DNA from: Areca catechu
Taxonomy: Eukaryota; Streptophyta; Magnoliopsida; Arecales; Arecaceae
Direction of reading: 5' to 3'
Length of the DNA stretch: 64,000 bases
Assembly: GCA_021397845.1 (NCBI GenBank)
Contig: CM038052.1
Span: 173,898,183-173,962,182 of the forward strand
A model generated the notes under the pieces. That model was not told the origin of the DNA and ran no database searches. It saw nothing but the letters and a program-made list of their open reading frames with translations. Below, in pieces: positions 45,297-57,810 of the stretch. A program made the translations under genes and the position numbers. The stretch's first letter is position 1, and every line of letters begins with the position of its first letter.

Positions 45297-46596
45297 TGTT
45301 GTCGCCAAGATCGTCGTGGCCCGTAGTTGCTGACGGAGTCGGGTGTCGCGCGTCCGCCCGCCTGGGAATGCCTCTGGTGCCTCGGGACCTGCAAGGAAGC
45401 AATGTCAGTGACCTGGGCCAGGGATTCTGGTGGGGGCACTCCGACGGTCAAGTCAGTGACGATCCAGGGGAACATATCCTCCTGGTCGAGCCCCTCTGGA
45501 TGAGCTCCATGCTAGGAGTGAATATAGTGTGAGTGGAAGATGAGGACGAGCTGGGAGTGGTGTTGGCTGAGGTGGTCTTGCCCTCCTCTCTGGCCTTCCT
45601 CCCTTTTGTTGCTCTGGTTCCTCTGGTGTTCTTGAATTGAGAAGTTTGCTATGGATGTAGTGATACTGGATCAGATGCAGATACCTCTTTTGCTTACTCT
45701 GGTGGGATTTTCTACCTTGGTTTGCTTTGGGATCTCCCCCCGCTGTCGTGTACGGCGAGGTACCGGGACGTCTCTCCTGTTTTGACAGTTGAGGTAGCTT
45801 ACATAAATCTTTGACATTCCTTCTACCTGTCCCCCTCTTGGGAGCCTGACAAGGCCTCGATCGGTGGGCCACCGGTCTTGGGACCCGCGCTCTCCGATAT
45901 GATCTTTTCTTTGGTTGTACGGCGGATTAGCGGAGGGCATTGCGCCTTGATGTGAGCTTTCCTTTCTTTCTGGAGTGAGTGACGGCCATGGGCATTAATT
46001 GCGGCATGGTTGGTGTTGTCGTATGGCCCTCGGGAGTATCGTCACTGTCCTCGAAGGGGAGGCATGGCTCCCTTGGCAGCTGGCATGTTGGTTTGAATTG
46101 AAGGCCGAGCTGGAAGGGTAGGGCCTGCCTTCGGTGGACTCGTCTCGGTGCTGCTCGGCGGGGTGGAGACGGGCTGAGCTCGGCTGCGGAGGGGCGCCTT
46201 GTGGTGGAGGAGGCTGAGCTCAACTCCTGACCACGAGGCCTGGCTTCAAGCAAGCTTGGCACCGGGGTGCCGCTCAGCCCAGGGGACCTGAGCTTGGAGG
46301 GGCGCCTCGTGGCGGAGGAGGCTGAGCTCGACTCCTGACCACGAGGCCCGATCCCGAGGGCTCCGCCTTGGGTGGGGACTCAGACTCGGCTCCGGCCTAG
46401 GTATTCCGGGCTTGCGGGAACGGACCTGGCGGAGGATGGAGCTCGGCTTCGACGGGCAGAGGTGTTGCTTCAGGGGAGCTCAGCTCGGCGAAGGCGCTCG
46501 TGTTGAAAGCTTGTCGTGGCGTCTGATGGGGGCTCCATGCAGCTACCTCGCGCCACATTAGCTGCCTCGTGCCACATCAGCGATCTGACCCCATCA
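45297..46596 (-). repeat. Element B 5' LTR
   Basis: Direct copy of 35953-37267 with the same ends, followed by the target copy ATATG at 46597-46601. Confidence 0.92.
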
Positions 46597-46601
46597 ATAT
46601 G

Positions 46602-47578
46602 CTATTTTTGTTATAATGTAATTGTACTTGAATATTTTTTGTTTATGTTTATATAATATATTTTGAATGTAATTATGTAATTATAAATTAGATTAAATTA
46701 CATGATAGTAATTTTTTTTGATTTATTTATTAAATTTATTATTGAAGAAATTAGAAAATAATAAGAAGTTTTGATTATCTATTTTTTATTTAATATTTAT
46801 TATTTAATGAATTAAAAAATAATATATATTGATAATGATTAATTAAATAAAAAAGTATATATTATAAATAAATGTATAATATGTAGATCCAATTATTAAG
46901 ATTTAAAAATTTAGTATTATATTTCAATAATCAATTAATGTATTAATTAATATAAAAAGAATAATGATATGATATTTTTATTTAAAAAATATTATAAATA
47001 TGAAATTATAATGGTAGATAATTTATGTTAGTAAATGGATTAATCATTAAGATTATTTCATCGTTAATTAATTGAAGTAATACTTAATTATGAATATATA
47101 AGTATATAAGAATAATATATTAATATGGATAGGCGTAATTAATATAGTTATAAATATGATATGATTTATTTGATATTAATAAATTATTAAATGTTTACAT
47201 AATTTTTAAAATGTATGATTATGTATATCTTGTAAATAATTATTTAGTTAAATAATTATTTAGTAATACTTAATTATGAATGAAGTTTGAAGTCTACATA
47301 TTTATAGTTTTACTTTTTATTATATAAATGTGCAGCATAAATTTTTATAACATGTATTATATAGATATTGGTATCAGCGACGTAATTATGTTTCGAAATA
47401 ACTTTTTAGGTTAATCATTTGATTTTTTATATATATTTTTATAAAATTTGTATTTCATTGAACTGTAGACTCGTCAATTATTTGATATGCATATTCTGTA
47501 GTATCCGTACATTTTTCTATACTTGTATGGATCTGAGAATTATGCATATTAATCAATTGATTGTCCAATTTGGACAGT
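46602..47578. other. AT-rich interior of the PMD unit
   Basis: Very low GC, no recognisable exon. Lies between element B and the hairpin and would be intron-like if the PMD reading at 48190 continues upstream. Confidence 0.45.
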
Positions 47579-47803
47579 TTTGGAATTGCAAATAATTTTG
47601 CAGGTCAGTTTATAGTAATCAAACCGTTTGCAATAAAGATCGAATAAAATTTCGAGCATCATTTTCCTTTTGTTCTTCGCATATATAAATTTTTGTATAC
47701 GGAGAACTAAAGAAAAATGCTATCAAAATTTCATTCGGTCTTCATTGCACACCGTTTGATTACTATAAATTGACCCATAAAATTAATACAATTCCTGAAT
47801 GGG
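47579..47803. repeat. Long foldback (hairpin), ~105-bp arms and a very short loop
   Basis: The arm from 'ggaattgcaaataattttg' at about 47582 to 47689 is the near-complement of 47692-47800. 'ggtca(g/a)tttatagtaatcaaa' pairs with 'tttgattactataaattgacc', and 'cgaataaaatttcgagc' with 'gctatcaaaatttcattcg'. Mismatches are scattered, mostly one to three bases. RNA from either strand would form a long stem. It could be a foldback MITE or a young small-RNA hairpin. Confidence 0.85.
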
Positions 47804-48159
47804 ATAGGGCCTTTACCTAGTAGTTGATGATAGGATGCATTCATCATGATAGTAAAATAATTATATTTTTAATTTTACTGTCATATTAATTATATAATTT
47901 AATTAGTTTTTTAATGATACAATATATGAGAAAGTTATTTCTAAATATATTTTGTTAATTAAACATGTAGAATATAATATGAGAAATAATCACAGCATTA
48001 TGTTATTTGAGTGGTTCTATGATTAATGGATCAAATGGAATTGAGTACAATCAGGGACCAAAAAGGCAATTAGAATCAGTTCTGGTATGATATTCCAAGA
48101 GTTGGAGAACAAAATATGTAGAGTTCTCCATATTGATAGAACTAGGAAAAAATATTGAT

Positions 48160-49043
48160 TATCTATAGAAATCCACAAGTTGCACACCGTTTGATACAAT
48201 GTCCGCATTACATCATATTGATCTGAGGGGACGATTTGATCAGGATCGGTCCACCGTTCATCGGGAGTATATACAGTTATGAATGAGTCGACATGATTAT
48301 ATTATACATGGTATCCATTCGATGGTACCATGAATTATCACGATCCTTATATGCAGTGGTACCGTAGGATCACTCGTCGATTCATCAGTCGCAATGGTGC
48401 AGTGTATGATCACCTGATAAGTAATTTAAATTTTACTATTTAATAAAATCTAAGTTTAAATTTTGTCAAACTAATTATTTTTTTTATTTACGGGGTACTA
48501 GCATTGCGACGATACTTGAGCTTACCCAGCCAGATTCCATCACGACATCCTCCCAGGATATACAGGATGTATGTCATTCTGCCCTCCATACTCTTGGCGA
48601 GCATGCACGGGTTGCACTATGTGAGTTTTATCAAGAGGGAGACAAGGAGGACGAGACTCCTTCGCCTTATTATCCGTATGCATCTTCATCGGGAGCACCT
48701 CCGCCAGCTTAGCACAGACGAGGTACCCGACATTGTAGTACCTCTCTATATCTGATGCCCGAGTTCACATCTACTGAGGATGTGGCAGCACACTTTGATT
48801 ATACTACTGCACCAGATTCCATGGGCTAATAGCATTATTACTCCGGACTTGGAGGATACTTCTTTGGCGAAGCATCGTCATCACATCACGTATCTTCACA
48901 GCAGGCATCACACGATGTAGAGCATGCTGCATATCAAACATCACACAATATAGAGCATGAGACAAAGCAGTATCAGCCACCTCTGACCCATCGTCGTATG
49001 CAACCTGCACGCAATGTGAGACGACCACCATGTGGGACCTAGT
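48160..49043 (+). pseudogene. Plant mobile domain (PMD, MAIN-like) gene relic, C-terminal part
   Basis: From about 48205 the plus strand gives LHHIDLRGRFDQDRSTVHRE, YIQL and MSRHDYI, then after a frame change NYHDPYMQWYRRITRRFIS, the C-terminal pattern of PMD/MAIN-like proteins. An intron-like AT-rich gap with an AG near 48495-48500 follows. The next segment gives ELTQPDSITTSSQDIQ, LGEHARVALCEFYQEGDKE and a Gln/His-rich tail ending RRMQPARNVRRPPCGT at the TAG at 49041-49043. PMD genes occur both as host genes and in transposons. Stops at about 48275, 48711 and 48827 make this copy dead. Family assignment is from remembered pattern, not a search. Confidence 0.6.
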
Positions 49044-49143
49044 ATTTTTTTATATATTTATGCATTGTATGTAACAAAATCAAATTATGAGTTTTTATTT
49101 ATATATGTGTTTATTTATATATGTGTTCTGGTCTGCTTCAGGG

Positions 49144-50200
49144 AAGAATCATTTATTTGCTTAAATAAATTCAAAAAATATAAATTATAAAATTAAAATT
49201 ATGAAAATAATAAATTATTTTAGGATTTATTAAAATCCATGATTTCTTGTTAATTTTAAAAAATTAATATTTTTAATGTAATTTGGTAAAATTTATTAAT
49301 TTTTAATGTAATTTGGTAAAATTTATTAATTTTTAATGTAATTTGGTAAAATTAATATTTTTAAAAAATCTTAATTTAATATATTAATTATTTAATAATA
49401 AAAATTTTATTTTCTTTTTCCATTTAAATTATTTGGTGGAAGGATTTAATAATTTATTTAATAATAAAAATCCTATTTTCCGTCGATCCTGCCACCTATC
49501 CGGCTCTCAGTCCTGTCACCGTCCCAACCGCCAGTCTGGTTACCAGGATCCGACCATTGGTCAACCTACTGGTCCTACTATCGATCCGATCATTCGTCCA
49601 CCTACCAGTCCGACCATCGGTCCACCTATCGATCCTAAAATAGATAATAATCATTTATTTGCTTAAATAAATTCAAAAAAATATAAATTATAAAATTAAA
49701 ATTATGAAAATAATAAATTATTTTTGGATTTATTAAAATCCATGATTTCTCTTTAATTTTAATTTTTTTATTAAATTTTAATAAAAAAATATTATTTGGT
49801 GAAATCGTGGATACAACCCGCGATTTCTCATTATATTATTTTATAAAAAATATAATTTTTTTAACAATTTATTAATATTTTTTAATTTTTTAATTTTTAA
49901 GGTAATTTGGTAAAATTAATATTTTTAAAATATTTTAATTTAATATATTAATTATTTAATAATAAAAATTCTATTTTCTTTTTCAATTAAAATCATTTGG
50001 TGGAAGGATTTAATAATTCATTTAATAATAAAAATTCTATTTTCCATCAATCGTGCCACCTATCTGGCCTTCAGTCCTGTCACCATCCCGACCGCCAGTC
50101 CGGCTACCAGGATCCGACCATCGGTCCACCTACTGGTCCTATTACCGGTCCGACCATCGGTCCACCTATCAGTCCGACCATCGGTAATCCTATTTTTTGT
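49144..50200. repeat. Tandem duplication of ~500-550 bp after the PMD gene
   Basis: 'aatcatttatttgcttaaataaattc' and its following 100 bp occur at about 49147 and 49648. 'ggtggaaggatttaataatt' with a GC-rich core containing multiple 'ccgaccatcggtccacctac'-type short repeats occurs at 49434-49630 and 49998-50190. The GC-rich cores read as Pro/Thr/Ile repeats but lack coding support. Confidence 0.75.
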
Positions 50201-50509
50201 TAATTTTTTTATTAATTCTTAATATTTTTTTTATTTTGATATAGAAATATTTATGTATTGTGGATCGATTTCACATTCATGGTTAATTTTTTTTTCAAAA
50301 AAATATTTATTTTAAAAAAAATTATTTCATTATAATAAAAAAAATTTAGAAAATATTATTATTTTAATTTTTTACTAATTATTTTTAAATAATTTTTTAA
50401 ATTTTTATTATAAATCAATTTTTTTAATTTTTAATTTCATATATTTTAAAATTAAAAATTTTATTTTTTTTCTTTTTAAAATTAATATTATTTTAAAAAA
50501 AATTGTTAA

Positions 50510-50690
50510 GAATTTATTTTTGAAAGATGAGATTGAATTCGTCCTTCCAAAAGACGAATTCAACTAATTAAAATTTATTTTTTAAAAAAATAAATTTTAT
50601 TTAATTATTATTATTATTTTTTAAAAAAAATAAATTGGAATAAAATTAAGTTTATTTTTTAAAAAGATGAATCCAGGCATTTCTCTGACG
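50510..50690. repeat. Right-side copy of the inverted 'gaattcgtc' motif
   Basis: 'ttgaattcgtccttccaaaagacgaattcaa' here is itself a small inverted repeat and matches the motif cluster at 35160-35430. It may mark the other end of the PMD unit. Confidence 0.45.
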
Positions 50691-50999
50691 TTTCTCGTCG
50701 ACTTTGATAAATTTATAGGAAGGTTTTGGATTTTAGTTCTCGTGGAAACCCCAAAAAAAAAAAAAAAAATCTAAGTACAATATTTTGATGGGATGGAATG
50801 AGGTCATAAACGGATGCTGAGAGATAAAGACGGGACGAGACGAAGATGGCCAGCATTATAAAGACGGGCGCCGGCCAATGCATCGATCTTTTCAACTCGC
50901 CATTATCTCGACGGCCCAAGCAACGTACCAATTAGGTTTCCACTAGCTGAAGGTGCCACAGAGCTTAGCCATCGATGCGGCGCCACATCGAATGGAGAC

Positions 51000-51458
51000 C
51001 ACTTTGGCCCGAATTTTGACCGAATCGTGCGCTTTGATTATCGTGTGGTTGAACACGTGTGGGTCAACGGATCGCGTTGTTCACGTGGTCCAGCCGCCCA
51101 CGGGAATCACGCCAAGGCCGCCAAAAGTTTTCCATTCATGGATCTCGGGTTCGATTCATGATCACACGGATGGTTAAATTAAATTTATTTATTATTTATT
51201 TATTTATTTATTTTAGAATATTTAATCGAACGGTAGGAGAGTACATTATTTTATCATGCGTCTCGTATCGAATATGACCCGCTGGAAATGAAACCCGAAG
51301 AGATAGTTATAACTAGAATTTATCTCTCCTCTTCATTTATTTTATATATATATATATATATATATGCTAAGATAGTATTATACGGCTCGTATCGAATATG
51401 ACCCACTGGAAATGAAACCCGAAAAGATAGTTATAACCAGAATTTATCTCCTCTCTCC

Positions 51459-51513
<55 letters not shown>
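51000..51513 (+). mobile_element. Retroposon-like unit ending in a 48-bp poly(A)
   Basis: A Pol III box B-like 'gggttcgattcatgatc' lies at 51148-51164. A ~80-bp segment ('tcgtatcgaatatgaccc' to 'ctccatttgt') appears at about 51265-51343 and again at 51387-51465. The second copy ends in 48 A at 51466-51513. The tail and box suggest a second SINE family with an internal duplication. No box A was identified. Confidence 0.5.
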
Positions 51514-51517
<4 letters not shown>

Positions 51518-54215
51518 GACTAATAGTTTGGATGGCATGTACATGTACCTTAACTTATAAAAAAAAAATGAAAGTCAAAAGAGGTAATATAAATTTTTAT
51601 AATGATTATTGTTTACATAAAATATTTTATATAATAAATTTTATTATGATTAGTTTATTATGTAATAATATTATAATAGACATATTGTCAATGTCTTAAA
51701 GATCTATTTCATTCTAATACCGTAACATCTTTAAGTTTTCAAACTTAATCCATTATGTTCCACATTATAACTCTACCAGAATAGCCATTATGGCCATTAT
51801 AATATAAACAATAACTATTATTTTTATATGTACCTTACTTTAAATAAAATATAATTTTAAAAATTAATTTTTTTATCCAATTATCTTCATAAATAATTGT
51901 GCATTCAAAACATAATCCTTTTGTCCAAGTGAATAGAAAGATAGCATTGTTATTTTGCTGTTATTATTCATTGATTTCAATATAATAATATTTTTGTAAC
52001 AACTGCTATGGTATCGATTACTTATGTAATAATTGAAATGCCACTTTTTGATCAAATAATGTTTGGTATTATCATTGTAGTGATTAATAACAATTTTGTT
52101 GGGATACAAGTACTGACTACCATGACAAAGAGAGGCAGAAAAAACAATAAAAATGAGAAATCTTCGGCTTAACTCGAAGGTTTTAAATAATGTATTATCC
52201 CATTATAACAAAACCATCCAAAAATCATTATTGATAATTACAACAATTATAAAAAATATATTATTTATCCTAAAAATAATGATTTTCATTTTTTTAATAT
52301 TAATTTAATCACTCAAAAAACTATATTATAATGAAAATGATGAATAATAACAAAAAATAACAATGCTATCTTTTTTTTAAAAAAAAGTTATTTTATTTGA
52401 CAAAGTGAAAATAACTATGATTTTTGTTAAAAATGGTCTAATAGAAAATAACAGAAACTAACAATTTTTTTTTAACTTTAATAACATAATGGGAGATGGC
52501 TAGAGTTATTATAACTTGCCATTATAATGGTTATAATACTATTAAAACAATACTTACCACTTCACCATGAATCCAACCTCTTTTGTTAATTGTTTTATTT
52601 TTTAAAAAAAAAACTGCAAGCTCTACTAGCCAATAAGAACCAGCATGGGATGATGGCTTGGATGCCATCCAACTAACTCGGCAATGTGCAATGGCTTGCT
52701 TGTGATGTATATCCACCTTTAAATGCAATACCTACATGTATCTTGATGCCAATCTTTGGCAATTGCAGCTTGCAAAGACCCCATATCCTTGCTAGCAACA
52801 AAGAATAATAAATCAGGGAGGAAGAGGATAGGGCAACAAGCATGATGTTCCACTTGAATAAGTTGGAAATGCAATGGGCATATGCCACTTACTAAGGGAT
52901 TTGTATACTACCAAATCTAATGGAGATAATAAATGACATATTGATATTTGACAATGGAGATAGTAGAACTCACTATGCATTCACATGTTACTTGTCTAGA
53001 AATGATGATCATATTATTATATGGGCAATGGCCTAGGCAAATGAAGACAAAAAAGTAGGTTAGTATAGATTCCACTTTCATTATGGTAGATAGGGACACA
53101 ATTTAGGCTATGGGGGATTTAACTAAGAACATAGGTTTCATTATTACATTTTTCACATCCTACACTCATGTTTGCCTAGAGAGTGAAGTCCAAAAGATCC
53201 AAATTTACAAAAGGTAGCTTGAAGTTCAACATGCAAAATATCATTTTGTGCAAGTTGATAATATGAGTGGTTTACTCTGGATGGATTTGAATTATTCGCA
53301 AGTTTTCGATAAATAGTGGTGATTTGATCCAATTCGTTCATCATTCATATAATGAGGTTGCAATTTGGCATGGAGGCAAGGTTCATCGATATATAATTCT
53401 TCAATGGCAATTGATGTTGACTTTTTTTTTCTACATTATCCAATCAATAAATATTTATTTTGTCATGTCTTTGCAACTTTATAGAATCGAAGAAAATGCA
53501 AACAATTAACTTGGTTCACAAACTTTTGGATGCAAAACTTGATGCATTATCTAGGTTCATCCTCGAGAAACTTGGGGATGAATGTCTATTATATTCTTGA
53601 TTTGGTGCACATGCTTCCTTGATTTCAGAGAAGAAAATCTAGGTTGCATTCATTTAGAAAAAAAATGGGAAAATACTTATTCTCGCAAATTGTTCACCTA
53701 TGTTTAATGCACAAGCACATCTAAATTTATCCTCCCAAGTTTCTGCTATACTATAGCTTGAGAGGCTTAGAGCACCACTTTGAAGTCTTTGTATATTATT
53801 TTTCTATAATTTAAAAATAAGTTACTCGAACCTCATCCCCTCTCATGGGCCTACACTCCCTTGACAAGATAGAAGTATGAGCTAATGACTTACCACACTT
53901 TGAACCTCAACATGGTTCCAACCCTTCTTTAAAGAAAGAGAGAAAAAGCATCAAGACCATACCTTCTAACAACCATATGTAATTCCTTTCAATAAGCATT
54001 GCATGTGCCAATGACGAGTTTATCTACAAAACTAACCATGGTTACAAATCTATGAAAAAGTAAATAGTTGGCTCTATTTCATCTTCCCCTTTCATGAACT
54101 TATACAACTAATGTACTTAAAGCCTAAATTGGTTATACATTTCAATAGCCGTTCCTACATCTTTTCATACCAAATAAAATTACTTTTCATTATTCGTACC
54201 GCATTCAAATATAGC
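51514..54215. other. AT-rich intergenic DNA, no gene seen
   Basis: Short ORFs only, none with a family motif. Several TA-rich and poly(A)/poly(T) runs. Confidence 0.55.
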
Positions 54216-54546
54216 TTTTTTTCTTTTTTTTTTTGATAAAGAAAAGAGATATGAAAGATAAATCCCGGTGTAGCTACCTTCACAGGTTTCCATCCTGTCA
54301 GATAATATTCGATGCAAGATACTCGAATTTGTGCAGTCTTTTTCCGTCTAAAGATGAGTACGTCAACCTGACATCACTAAGATATCGGCTAGTAGAACGG
54401 TAACCTCTCACTCACACCAACGATCGTGGACCCCAGAAAAATTTCTAGATTTAATCGAGTCATCGCTGGGATCATGTCTTGAACCCACGACCTGTTAGTA
54501 GCGAGGCAAAGCCTCTACCAACCGGGTTACCGCCTTAGCGGTTAGC
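54216..54546 (-). mobile_element. tRNA-derived SINE, best-preserved copy
   Basis: Read on the minus strand it begins near 54546 with box A-like 'cggttggtagaggc' and box B-like 'gggttcaagac' about 35 bp apart. Then come a body with 'gactcgattaaatctaga', 'gtgagtgagaggttaccg', 'gatatcttagtgatgtcagg' and 'gtagctacaccgggattta', and an A-rich tail (poly(T) on the plus strand at 54216-54234). Length is about 330 bp. It serves as the reference for the other copies listed. Confidence 0.8.
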
Positions 54547-54600
54547 TAAATGGTTTGTTGTTATACACCGAGTACACTAGAACTCTTTGTTGAACACTTT

Positions 54601-54870
54601 ACAAGTCCTTTTTTTTTTTTTTTTTTTGATAAATAAAAGGGATTGGGAGGATAAATCTGACGTAGCTATTTCTAATTTTCATAGCCTTTCTCCATTCAAG
54701 GATGAGTATGCTTTGGCCTCTCACTTATTCAAGTATCACATGTTTCAAAAGATAATCTCTAAATTTAATCAAATTTTTCGCAGAATGATATCTCGAATCC
54801 ATAACCTGTCGGTCATAAATTAAGATTATATTTAACTGGACTACCATCTTGTCGGTATAAATTCTTTGCT
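54601..54870 (-). mobile_element. SINE, diverged copy
   Basis: A second minus-strand copy beginning (plus strand) with an 18-bp poly(T), then 'gataaataaaagggattgggaggataaatc', and ending in a box B-like 'ggattcgaga' and a box A-like 'gatggtagtcc'. The central part is shortened. Confidence 0.65.
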
Positions 54871-57365
54871 CTACATTATGCTTCGAAGTAAATTTACAAA
54901 CTGTGATGATGTTCAATAGCCTCTTCCCATCGGTCTATAGTTGGAAGTACAGGTAATGCACCAATGAAGGTGGGAACAAATGGTGGTGGAGGCCACTTGG
55001 AAATTCGTGCTGGCTAGGTTGTACTCTCGTGAGCTCACAGTAGTATTTGGCATGCGCCCCATGCTTTAAGTTCACTGAACGGACGCAATTATTAAAGATG
55101 GGAGGCCACTTAGCGGTGGAGGAACCCTCGAAACAGGACATGTCCATTCCATCCAGGACAAAGTAAATGGCTTCCGGTGGTTTTCACTTTGTGAAAGGCC
55201 AAGAGCTTGGAAGTGGGAACCAGATGCCATCTTTTCCGTGCCTTTTGGTTGCACCAATGCCATCTTCTTTTAAATTCTAAGTGTGATACAAGGTATCTGC
55301 GATCAAGGTCTTCTTGGATGGGACCCACGGCAGGGGGGGACGCAATTCCGCACAATAGACCAATTTATTTATATACAATCTTTTTTAAAAATTAAATATT
55401 TTTTTTTTTTAAAGAATCCGAGATACGTTTGATTTGAAAAAGTTGGATTTCATATCAGAAATGGAACCGCATAACTTATTTTCTAACCATTTGGTCAGTA
55501 GGAATCACGTTCCTAATTTAATTTTTAAAAAATAAAAATATCCTAATCTTCTATCATCTGATTCTTATTTTTTTTCTAATATTTAATTATTATTTTAATT
55601 TTGATTCCGATCATGAATCAAATATGTTGATAAATATGATGATCATTTCATTTTTTACTTTAATTTACATTGTAAAACAAATATATCTTGAATAAAAAAA
55701 ATTTAACTAAAATTGGAATGGGCATAATATCTAATTTCCAATTACTCTACCAGGTTAACTGGATAGCACCTTTAAAAATTTCTTAAATTAATTACATGTC
55801 AAAAAACAAAACAAAACAAAAAATAACTAAAATAAAAGCGAATGACTTTACCGATTTAATGAATTAATATAAGTTTTAATAGCCTGGACCTTTCATTTTT
55901 AACATAAAAATAAAATTTAATTGGTTAATATTTTAAATTTTAAAAATTATTATAATAAACTTTCAAAGCAATTTTACAAAATTCAAGTGGGTTGTTAGCA
56001 ACAAGCCATTACTTATAGGATTACACTATGTCTTGAAGGATAAACACTAAGATTTCGATTGGGATATTATCATAGATAAAAGTGCATACCCTATCCTTAA
56101 ATTATTTACTGATTAACGATAGTTAGCTTTTTACTAAGGTTGTAATCGGATAAGATATGGATATACGATATCGATATATTCATATCCATATTTATTTTAT
56201 TTATGAATATTAATCTTATTTAAAAATTTATATTTATATTCATTTTAAATAAATATGGATATAAATTATATACTAAAAATATAGATATAAGTAAGATAAT
56301 TAAATTATATAATCATATAATCAAAGATATTATTAATTTAAAGATAAATCAAGTCAATATTATATTAATACATTTATATATCAGTAGAATCGGATTTTTA
56401 AATATACATCGAATAGTTGCCTGTCCATATCAATATCTAAAGTTTTATAATTTTTATAAATATAAATATTAATTTGATGTTCAAATTTACATCTATGCCG
56501 GGATAAGTTTAGATATGAAATCCAATCTGGTACGATATTATCTATGCAACTTCGACTCCTATTCTCACACGTGGAGATATATGCGTATATTTAGTTCAGG
56601 TCGAGACAAAGCTATCAAAATCCTCGACCTTCCCACGTGCCAGCGCTCTAGAAACGTGTCATTATTATTAAATAATAAAGTGGATTTCCGCGTGTGGTCA
56701 AGAAAAAGGCTGCGTTCGCTTCAATGGAAGGATTATAAAAATAAAAAAAAAAGAAAGAAAAACGTGGGCAGGGACTTTTCATTTCCGATTAGAATAATGT
56801 TCGTTCTCAAGTGGACCAAGAAAAGAACTGTACTTAATTAAGGGCCATGATCTGAATCTATAGACCGGATAGAATGAACGGACAGTTGAGATGTCTCGAT
56901 TTTTCACAATCAGGCGCCTCTTCATTGATATAATATTTCAAGATTCGTGCCCCCACGAGGCTTGCATCAAGGAGAGCAATTAGATTAAACCGGATTAAGT
57001 ATTTAGAACGGACACAAGATGAATGACAAGCTTATCAATTTGTATTGAAGTTGTTTATTAAATAAACAAAAAATTTATTTTGAATCCAACCATTTTATTA
57101 AACAGATAATTTAATTCAATCCATAAACTTGAATTGAGTCAAATAAAGTAAGTAATTAAATAATTTTATTTCTATTATAGTAGATTCGAGACCTTGCCCA
57201 TCTCTAAAAATTATGGTTAGCAAATAATTAATTGGCATCATAAGCATAGGCGGTAGCTTCTTGGTACCTACACGTGGATTTCTGATGGTTGGCATTAGTT
57301 TAGTTAAGAATTTGGCATTTCTTGTACAGATATATACTTTTTGTTTTAGATAAATTAGATCATTC
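54871..57365. other. Intergenic DNA, no gene supported
   Basis: 54935-55360 has near-balanced base composition and short ORFs on both strands, none recognised. 55400-56520 is very AT-rich with many 'atatggatat' motifs. 56630-56660 has a G-box CACGTG and an ACGTG core, but no gene follows within 2 kb other than a LINE relic. Confidence 0.5.
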
Positions 57366-57369
57366 AATC

Positions 57370-57810
57370 AACGATACGGATACATCTAAAAAAATCAGAA
57401 AAAATAAAGTACTTAAAAGCTGACGTAGTGTCGCTGAAATGAACATAAAATACCTGACCTAAATGACTGGCAATATATGAGGCTACCCAATCAGCCATAG
57501 TATTAGCCTCCCGATACATATACCTGATTATAATAGAGAAGCAAGTACCATTGCAATCAAAGAGCAATATCACGAATCAGGAGATGTGCAATAATAAAAT
57601 TGATAGCCTTCCTGATCTAGAAAATAACAGTGATGGAGTCTCCCTCAATAACGAGATGATCCAGCCAGAGGGCAAATACCAGCCCATGCTACTCTAAGCT
57701 CCACCAGAAAAATAATAGAGTCAATAAGATAACAACCCAAGTGACAATAATATCCAGGCCAGATCCACGAATGACAGATTCGGCCCCACCTTTCGATATA
57801 TAACTTTCAG
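57370..57810 (-). mobile_element. LINE 3'-end fragment, RNase H-like domain
   Basis: The minus strand reads RYMYREANTMADWVASYIAS in an open stretch of 69 codons (57364-57573). Upstream, in other frames, are pieces of the GDS and AWAG-type motifs of the same domain (57600-57720). It is the same family feature as at 1-220 and 31900-32305. Frame changes make it non-functional. Confidence 0.78.

Larger units (their letters stand above)
35953..46596 (-). mobile_element. Element B: Ty3/gypsy, Tat-type LTR retrotransposon
   Basis: LTRs at 35953-37267 and 45297-46596 are flanked by ATATG at 35948-35952 and 46597-46601. The gag-pol order and wording match element A on the same strand. The RT, RNase H and integrase region stays in one frame over 3.3 kb with only in-frame stops. 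Most of the antisense gene is deleted relative to A: segments equivalent to A 2720-3290 and 3765-5443 are missing. It is inserted inside the PMD unit. Confidence 0.94.

Noticed and set aside
48804..49031. 75-codon minus-strand frame in the PMD tail
   Set aside because: It is the antisense shadow of the PMD Gln/His-rich C-terminus, which matches the family on the plus strand.
56140..56520. 'ggatatggatatacgatatcg' AT-rich region as a MITE
   Set aside because: The expected complementary right terminus and target duplication were not found.
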